DNA from: Pseudomonas sp. AL03
Lineage (GTDB): Bacteria > Pseudomonadota > Gammaproteobacteria > Pseudomonadales > Pseudomonadaceae
NCBI RefSeq assembly: GCF_029960815.1
Contig: NZ_JASBRE010000016.1
Coordinates: 62,001 to 126,000, forward strand
Length of the DNA: 64,000 bases
Reading direction: 5' to 3'
Both the position numbers and the translations under genes were made by a program. Shown in pieces: positions 58,436 to 64,000 of the stretch (the stretch's first letter is position 1; every line of letters begins with the position of its first letter). Under the pieces are notes generated by a model. The model was not told the origin of the DNA. It saw nothing but the letters and a program-made list of their open reading frames with translations, and searched no databases.

Positions 58436-59495
58436 TGTATTGATCATGGCGGGCGGCACCGGTGGCCACGTGTTCCCGGCGCTGGCGTGTGCCCGCGAAT
58501 TCCAGGCCCGTGGGTACACCGTGCATTGGCTCGGGACCCCGCGTGGCATCGAGAACGATCTGGTGCCGATGGCCGGAATCGAGCTGCACCGGATCAATGC
58601 CAGCGGTTTGCGCGGCAAGGGCAAGCTGTCCTTGCTCAAGGCACCGCTCATGTTGCTCAAGTCGATCTGGCAGGCGCGGGCGATCATTCGTCAGCTGCGG
58701 CCGGTGTGTGTGGTTGGCTTTGGTGGTTATGTGACCGGTCCTGGCGGCGTTGCAGCCAAACTGGCCGGCGTGCCGGTGATCGTTCATGAGCAGAACGCGG
58801 TGGCCGGTACCGCCAATCGGTTGCTGGTGCCGTTGGCCGCCCGAGTCTGTGAAGCGTTCCCCGACACCTTTACCCTGTCGGACAGCCGTCGGACCACCGG
58901 TAACCCGGTGCGCACCGAGCTGTTCCTCGACACACCGCGACAGGCTTTGGCCGGTCGCAAGGCGCGTTTGCTGATTCTGGGCGGAAGCCTGGGCGCAGAG
59001 CCGTTGAACAAGTTGCTGCCTGAAGCCCTGTCGCAAGTCGCCCCCGACCTGCGCCCGGAAGTGTTTCATCAGGCCGGCAAAAACCACGATGAAGTGACTG
59101 CAGAGCGCTATCGCGCGGCTGGCGTCGAGGCGCAAGTGCAGCCTTTCATCAAAGACATGGCCCAAGCCTATGGCTGGGCCGACCTGGTGGTGTGCCGCGC
59201 AGGTGCGCTGACCATCAGTGAACTGGCTGCCGCCGGTCTGCCCTCGATGCTGGTGCCTTTGCCCCATGCGATCGACGATCACCAGACCCGCAACGCCGAT
59301 TATTTGGCCCGTGAAGGCGCTGCCTTCCTGATGCCGCAAAGAACGACTGGCGCAGCGGATCTTGCCGCACGCCTGACAGAGGTCCTGATGCAACCACAAC
59401 GACTGACCGACATGGCCACCGCTGCACGCCGCCTGGCCAAACCCGATGCAACCCGTAACGTGGTCGATACCTGCCTGGAGGTGGCCCATGGTTGA
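58425..59495 (+). CDS. murG: Lipid II synthase (N-acetylglucosaminyltransferase)
   Basis: A 356-residue GT-B enzyme that adds GlcNAc to lipid I on the inner membrane face. First G loop MAGGTGGHVFPAL (8-20), VGFGGYVTGPGGVAA, H-E-Q-N-A-V-A-G-T-A-N-R-L-L and second-domain GGSLGAEPLN and VCRAGALTISELAAAGLPS. It overlaps ftsW by 11 bases. Confidence 0.98.
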   Translation: MGANVLIMAGGTGGHVFPALACAREFQARGYTVHWLGTPRGIENDLVPMAGIELHRINASGLRGKGKLSLLKAPLMLLKSIWQARAIIRQLRPVCVVGFGGYVTGPGGVAAKLAGVPVIVHEQNAVAGTANRLLVPLAARVCEAFPDTFTLSDSRRTTGNPVRTELFLDTPRQALAGRKARLLILGGSLGAEPLNKLLPEALSQVAPDLRPEVFHQAGKNHDEVTAERYRAAGVEAQVQPFIKDMAQAYGWADLVVCRAGALTISELAAAGLPSMLVPLPHAIDDHQTRNADYLAREGAAFLMPQRTTGAADLAARLTEVLMQPQRLTDMATAARRLAKPDATRNVVDTCLEVAHG

Positions 59496-60948
59496 GAATC
59501 AGAAAGCCATGCCGCACCCGGAAATGCGCCGCATCCGTAGAATCCACTTCGTCGGGATCGGCGGCGTGGGCATGTGCGGCATCGCCGAAGTGTTGCTGAA
59601 CCTGGGCTATGACGTGTCCGGTTCCGACCTGAAAGCTTCGCCGGTGACCGAGCGTCTCGAGTCCTTTGGTGCCCAGATCTTTATCGGCCACCGCGCCGAG
59701 AACGCCGCGACCGCCGATGTGCTGGTCACCTCCAGTGCCGTGAACACGTCCAACCCGGAAGTCGCCACCGCCCTGGAGCGCCGCATTCCGGTAGTGCCGC
59801 GTGCTGAAATGCTGGCTGAGCTGATGCGCTACCGCCACGGCATCGCCGTCGCCGGTACCCATGGCAAAACCACCACCACCAGCCTGATCGCTTCGGTGTT
59901 TGCCGCCGGTGGCCTGGACCCGACATTCGTCATCGGTGGCCGTCTGAATGCCGCGGGCACCAATGCCCAGCTTGGCACCAGCCGTTACCTGATCGCCGAA
60001 GCCGACGAAAGCGACGCCAGCTTCCTGCACCTGCAGCCGCTGGTGGCCGTGGTCACCAACATCGACGCCGACCACATGGCGACCTACGACGGTGACTTCA
60101 ACAAACTGAAGAAAACCTTCGTCGAGTTTCTCCACAACCTGCCGTTCTACGGTCTGGCGGTGGTGTGCCTGGACGATCCGGTGGTGCGTGAAATCCTGCC
60201 GCTGGTGAAACGTCCTACGGTCACTTACGGCTTCGGCGATGACTGCGATGTGCGTGCGATCAATGTGCGTCAGCAGGGCATGCAGACCTTCTTCACCGTG
60301 CTGCGTCCTGATCGCGATCCGCTGGATGTCTCGGTGAACATGCCGGGTAACCACAACGTGTTGAACGCACTGGCAACCATCTGCATTGCCACCGACGAGG
60401 GCGTCAGCGATGAAGCCATCGTCCAGGGCCTGTCCGGGTTCCAGGGTGTTGGCCGACGCTTCCAGGTCTACGGCGAACTGCCGGTAGAAGGCGGCAACGT
60501 GATGCTGGTCGACGACTACGGTCACCACCCGACCGAAGTCGCCGCCGTGATCAAAGCCGTGCGCGGTGGCTGGCCGGAACGTCGCCTGGTGATGGTTTAC
60601 CAGCCGCACCGTTACAGCCGGACCCGTGACCTGTACGACGATTTCGTCAATGTATTGGCCGACGCCAACGTTCTGCTGCTGATGGAAGTCTACCCGGCCG
60701 GTGAAGAACCGATCCCGGGCGCCGACAGCCGCAAGTTGTGCAACAGCATCCGTCAGCGCGGTCAGCTCGACCCGATCTACATCGAGCGCGGTGTCGACCT
60801 CGCGCCCATCGTCAAACCGCTGTTGCGTGCTGGTGACATCCTGCTGTGCCAAGGTGCTGGTGATATTGGTGGGCTCGCACCGAAATTGTTGAACAGTCCG
60901 TTGTTCGTGGGTGCGGTTGCCGCGCCAACTGTGGGGAAGTTGAAATGA
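59488..60948 (+). CDS. murC: UDP-N-acetylmuramate--L-alanine ligase
   Basis: A 486-residue Mur ligase for the first peptide addition. HFVGIGGVGMCGIAEVL (about 20-36), ATP loop VAGTHGKTTTTSLIAS (about 128-143), DDYGHHPTEV and QPHRYSRTRDL. An N-terminal stretch of about 14 residues precedes the fold, as in other pseudomonads. The ATG at 59488 overlaps murG by 8 bases. Confidence 0.98.
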   Translation: MVENQKAMPHPEMRRIRRIHFVGIGGVGMCGIAEVLLNLGYDVSGSDLKASPVTERLESFGAQIFIGHRAENAATADVLVTSSAVNTSNPEVATALERRIPVVPRAEMLAELMRYRHGIAVAGTHGKTTTTSLIASVFAAGGLDPTFVIGGRLNAAGTNAQLGTSRYLIAEADESDASFLHLQPLVAVVTNIDADHMATYDGDFNKLKKTFVEFLHNLPFYGLAVVCLDDPVVREILPLVKRPTVTYGFGDDCDVRAINVRQQGMQTFFTVLRPDRDPLDVSVNMPGNHNVLNALATICIATDEGVSDEAIVQGLSGFQGVGRRFQVYGELPVEGGNVMLVDDYGHHPTEVAAVIKAVRGGWPERRLVMVYQPHRYSRTRDLYDDFVNVLADANVLLLMEVYPAGEEPIPGADSRKLCNSIRQRGQLDPIYIERGVDLAPIVKPLLRAGDILLCQGAGDIGGLAPKLLNSPLFVGAVAAPTVGKLK

Positions 60949-61913
60949 CTGCTGCTTACGCCAACCTCGTCTCCACACTTGCGCCGAAAGACTTCGGCCG
61001 CGTCGCCGTGTTGTTCGGCGGCAAGAGTGCCGAGCGTGAGGTGTCCCTGAAGTCGGGTAACGCGGTTCTCGACGCGCTGCAAAGCGCCGGTGTGGACGCG
61101 TTCGGCCTCGACGTGGGCAATGACCTGTTGCAGCGTCTGCTGAACGAAAAGATCGACCGTGCCTTCATCATTCTCCACGGTCGTGGCGGTGAAGACGGCA
61201 GCATGCAGGGCCTGCTCGAATGCCTGGGCATTCCGTACACCGGCAGCGGCATTCTTGCCTCGGCATTGGCCATGGACAAGCTGCGCACCAAACAGGTCTG
61301 GCACAGCCTCGGTATTCCGACGCCACGCCACGCGGTACTGAGCTCTGAGGCCGATTGTATTTCGGCAGCGACGGAACTGGGCTTCCCTTTGATCGTCAAA
61401 CCGGCCCATGAAGGTTCAAGTATCGGGATGGCCAAAGTGTCTTCAGCGCTTGAGTTGATCGACGCGTGGAAAGCGGCCAGTACCTACGATTCGCAAGTGT
61501 TGGTCGAGCAATGGATTCAAGGTCCGGAGTTCACCATCGCCACCCTGCGTGACCAGGTGTTGCCACCGATTGCCCTGGGCACGACACACAGTTTCTACGA
61601 CTACGACGCCAAGTACGTGGCTTGCGATACCCAGTACCGGATCCCGTGTGGCCTCGACAGCAGCAAAGAAAAAGAACTCATGGACCTCACGGCGAAAGCC
61701 TGTGATGCGCTGGGTATCGCCGGTTGGGGCAGGGCAGACGTGATGCAGGACGCCGACGGGCAGTTCTGGTTCCTGGAAGTCAATACCGCACCGGGCATGA
61801 CCGATCACAGTCTGGTTCCGATGGCGGCCCGTGCTGCCGGTCTGGATTTCCAGCAACTGGTTCTGGCCATTTTGGCAGCAAGCGTTGGCAGCAACGAAGA
61901 GCCGCGAGGTTAA
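60945..61913 (+). CDS. ddlB: D-alanine--D-alanine ligase B
   Basis: A 322-residue ATP-grasp enzyme joining two D-Ala. LFGGKSAEREVSLKSG (about 23-38), HGRGGEDGSMQGLLE, KPAHEGSSIGMAKV for ATP binding, and VNTAPGMTDHSLVPMAA with metal ligands. ATG overlaps the murC stop by 4 bases. Confidence 0.97.
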   Translation: MTAAYANLVSTLAPKDFGRVAVLFGGKSAEREVSLKSGNAVLDALQSAGVDAFGLDVGNDLLQRLLNEKIDRAFIILHGRGGEDGSMQGLLECLGIPYTGSGILASALAMDKLRTKQVWHSLGIPTPRHAVLSSEADCISAATELGFPLIVKPAHEGSSIGMAKVSSALELIDAWKAASTYDSQVLVEQWIQGPEFTIATLRDQVLPPIALGTTHSFYDYDAKYVACDTQYRIPCGLDSSKEKELMDLTAKACDALGIAGWGRADVMQDADGQFWFLEVNTAPGMTDHSLVPMAARAAGLDFQQLVLAILAASVGSNEEPRG

Positions 61914-61917
61914 GACC

Positions 61918-62787
61918 ATGCAAGGCGCCCAGCTGAGACATCAGCCCTCCGCACCACCCGGCCGCAAGCCGGTACCGCGGGGTGCCAGTCGAATGGTGGC
62001 CAAAGAGCCGATGTCTGCGCGCCTGCCGAAAGCCAATTTTGGTTTTCTGAAAAGCCTGTTTTGGCCAGTGCTGCTGGTAGCGCTGGGGTTCGGCACTTAC
62101 GAAGGCGCGCAGCGCTTGCTGCCTTACGCCGACCGGCCGATTACCAAGATCAACGTGCAGGGCGATTTGAGTTACATCAGCCAGCAAGCGGTGCAGCAGC
62201 GCATCGCCCCATACGTGGCGTCGAGCTTCTTCACCATCGATCTTGCGAGCATGCGCACCGAGCTTGAACGGATGCCATGGATTGCCCACGCCGAAGTGCG
62301 CAGGGTGTGGCCGGATCAAGTAGTGATCCGCCTGGAAGAACAACTGCCAGTGGCCCGATGGGGCGATGAATCGCTGTTGAACAACCAGGGTCAGGCGTTC
62401 ACCCCGCGTGAACTGGCGAACTACGAACACTTGCCCCAGCTGTTCGGCCCACAACGGGCTCAACAGCAGGTCATGCAGCAATACCAGGTGCTGAGCCAGA
62501 TGCTCAGGCCGTTGGGCTTCTCGATTGCACGCCTGGAGTTGCGTGAACGAGGCAGCTGGTTCTTGACCACCGGCGCTGGCAGCGCGGGCCCGGGGATCGA
62601 ACTGCTGCTGGGACGCGGCAAGCTGGTGGAAAAGATGCGCCGCTTCATTGCCATCTATGACAAGACGCTTAAAGAACAGATTACGAACATTGCGCGCATT
62701 GATCTGCGCTACGCCAACGGCCTCGCTGTTGGCTGGCGGGAACCTGTAGCGCCCACGACAGCCCAACCCGCTGTCGCGAAGAATTAA
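61918..62787 (+). CDS. ftsQ: Cell division protein FtsQ
   Basis: A 289-residue bitopic protein of the FtsQLB complex. Basic, proline-rich cytoplasmic N-terminus (about 1-42), one helix (SLFWPVLLVALGFGTYEGA, about 43-61), then the POTRA domain (ITKINVQGDLSYISQQAV) and FtsQ domain. ATG at 61918, 4 bp after ddlB; the ORF open from 61831 runs inside ddlB and is not used. Confidence 0.96.
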   Translation: MQGAQLRHQPSAPPGRKPVPRGASRMVAKEPMSARLPKANFGFLKSLFWPVLLVALGFGTYEGAQRLLPYADRPITKINVQGDLSYISQQAVQQRIAPYVASSFFTIDLASMRTELERMPWIAHAEVRRVWPDQVVIRLEEQLPVARWGDESLLNNQGQAFTPRELANYEHLPQLFGPQRAQQQVMQQYQVLSQMLRPLGFSIARLELRERGSWFLTTGAGSAGPGIELLLGRGKLVEKMRRFIAIYDKTLKEQITNIARIDLRYANGLAVGWREPVAPTTAQPAVAKN

Positions 62788-62802
62788 GAAGAGGCAGGAC
62801 CC

Positions 62803-64000
62803 ATGGCAAACGTGCAAAGCGGCAAAATGATCGTCGGTCTCGATATCGGCACCTCCAAGGTGGTGGCGCTGGTCGGCGAGGTCTCGGACGACGGCACGCT
62901 GGAAATCGTCGGGATCGGTACCCATCCGTCCCGTGGCCTGAAGAAAGGCGTGGTGGTGAACATTGAGTCCACCGTGCAATCGATCCAGCGCGCGATCGAA
63001 GAGGCGCAGCTGATGGCCGGTTGCCGCATTCACTCGGCGTTCGTCGGCGTGGCCGGCAATCACATCCGCAGCCTGAACTCCCACGGCATCGTGGCAATTC
63101 GTGATCGCGAAGTCAGCTCCGCCGACCTTGAGCGTGTTCTCGACGCCGCCCAGGCCGTAGCGATCCCGGCTGACCAGCGCGTGCTGCACACCCTGCCGCA
63201 GGATTACGTGATCGATAACCAGGAAGGTGTTCGTGAGCCTTTGGGCATGTCAGGCGTACGTCTGGAAGCCAAGGTTCACGTGGTCACCTGCGCCGTCAAC
63301 GCCGCACAGAACATTGAAAAATGCGTGCGTCGCTGCGGTCTGGAAATCGACGACATCATTCTTGAGCAGCTGGCTTCCGCGTATTCGGTCCTGACCGACG
63401 ACGAGAAAGAGCTGGGCGTGTGCCTGGTGGACATCGGTGGCGGCACCACCGACATCGCGATCTTCACCGAAGGCGCGATCCGTCACACCGCGGTGATCCC
63501 GATTGCGGGCGATCAGGTGACCAACGACATCGCCATGGCGTTGCGCACCCCGACCCAGTACGCCGAAGAAATCAAGATTCGCTACGCCTGCGCCCTGGCC
63601 AAACTGGCCGGTGCCGGTGAAACCATCAAGGTCCCAAGTGTCGGCGACCGTCCACCGCGCGAGCTGTCCCGTCAGGCCCTGGCCGAAGTGGTCGAGCCGC
63701 GTTACGACGAGCTGTTCACGCTGATCCAGGCCGAACTGCGTCGCAGCGGCTACGAAGACCTGATCCCGGCCGGCATCGTGTTGACCGGCGGTACGTCGAA
63801 GATGGAAGGCGCGGTCGAACTGGCCGAAGAGATCTTCCACATGCCGGTCCGCCTGGGCGTGCCGCATGGCGTCAAGGGCCTGGATGATGTGGTCCGTAAC
63901 CCGATTTATTCCACTGGCGTTGGCCTGTTGATGTACGGCCTGCAGAAGCAGTCCGACGGGATTTCGTTCTCGGGCATCAGCAGCCGCGACAGCTACAGCA
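62803..64000 (+). CDS. ftsA: Cell division protein FtsA, 5' part (cut by window end)
   Basis: About 399 codons of the actin-like protein that anchors FtsZ to the membrane. IVGLDIGTSKVVALVGEV (phosphate 1, about 7-24), SHS2/1C domain from about 85 to 170, phosphate 2 VDIGGGTTDIAIF (about 210-222) and the adenosine motif GIVLTGGTSKMEG (about 325-337). The frame stays open to the last base, so only the C-terminal amphipathic membrane helix is missing. GAGGCAGGA precedes the ATG, 15 bp after ftsQ. Confidence 0.97.
   Translation, partial: MANVQSGKMIVGLDIGTSKVVALVGEVSDDGTLEIVGIGTHPSRGLKKGVVVNIESTVQSIQRAIEEAQLMAGCRIHSAFVGVAGNHIRSLNSHGIVAIRDREVSSADLERVLDAAQAVAIPADQRVLHTLPQDYVIDNQEGVREPLGMSGVRLEAKVHVVTCAVNAAQNIEKCVRRCGLEIDDIILEQLASAYSVLTDDEKELGVCLVDIGGGTTDIAIFTEGAIRHTAVIPIAGDQVTNDIAMALRTPTQYAEEIKIRYACALAKLAGAGETIKVPSVGDRPPRELSRQALAEVVEPRYDELFTLIQAELRRSGYEDLIPAGIVLTGGTSKMEGAVELAEEIFHMPVRLGVPHGVKGLDDVVRNPIYSTGVGLLMYGLQKQSDGISFSGISSRDSYS

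Noticed and set aside
1..64000. CRISPR arrays, insertion sequences, prophage genes, tRNA genes, attachment sites
   Set aside because: No regularly spaced repeats, transposase or integrase motifs, or tRNA cloverleaf was found by eye on either strand.

Overview
The window is a stretch of a Pseudomonas chromosome, most likely of the P. fluorescens group. It is GC-rich. It carries REP elements with the GAGGCTTGCCCGCGAAG-type core, a PA4642-family protein, Mqo, and a gene order from 25.3 to 64 kb that matches the P. aeruginosa block I remember as PA4441 down to about PA4409. No database could be searched; family names come from motifs, length and synteny.

Layout. 1-2.3 kb: end of an unknown gene, a PA4642-like gene and convergent mqo. 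2.3-3.07 kb is a gene-poor gap that may hold an untranslated RNA. 3-14 kb is housekeeping and accessory: YajG-like lipoprotein, PlsC-type acyltransferase, CPXCG and DUF2007 proteins, an unusual SRAP protein, a dCache chemoreceptor, an M48 lipoprotein protease, a Gdt1-type manganese exporter behind a yybP-ykoY riboswitch, rsmC, a 2-hydroxyacid dehydrogenase and a LysE exporter. 14-23.7 kb holds a glycosyltransferase and a fatty-acid/envelope cluster (acyl-CoA ligase, DUF1302 outer-membrane protein, DUF1329 protein, MalT-like LuxR regulator).

23.7-29.1 kb: MBL hydrolase, OmpA lipoprotein, YhcB, alpha/beta hydrolase, trpS, zapE. 29.1-34.5 kb is the clearest accessory segment: asparaginase-like protein, an internally duplicated membrane protein, a nitrilase-superfamily amidase and a tryptophan/phenylalanine/lysine 2-monooxygenase-like flavoenzyme, all on the minus strand. 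It is wedged into an otherwise core backbone. The flavoenzyme gene is lower in GC and begins behind a perfect 11-bp hairpin that covers its ribosome binding site. The chemistry suggested is amino acid -> amide -> acid + ammonia.

34.6-47.8 kb: GlxA-type regulator divergent from an acyl-CoA dehydrogenase, Tas-like aldo/keto reductase, rplM-rpsI, the cytochrome bc1 operon petABC, sspAB, then the lpoA-yraN-gmhA/diaA-dolP operon divergent from rsmI. 47.8-48.2 kb is RNase P RNA. From 48.5 kb to the end is the dcw division and cell-wall cluster, mraZ to ftsA (cut by the window end), with genes overlapping by 1-11 bp or separated by at most 15 bp, led by a promoter with three 10-bp-spaced MraZ boxes.
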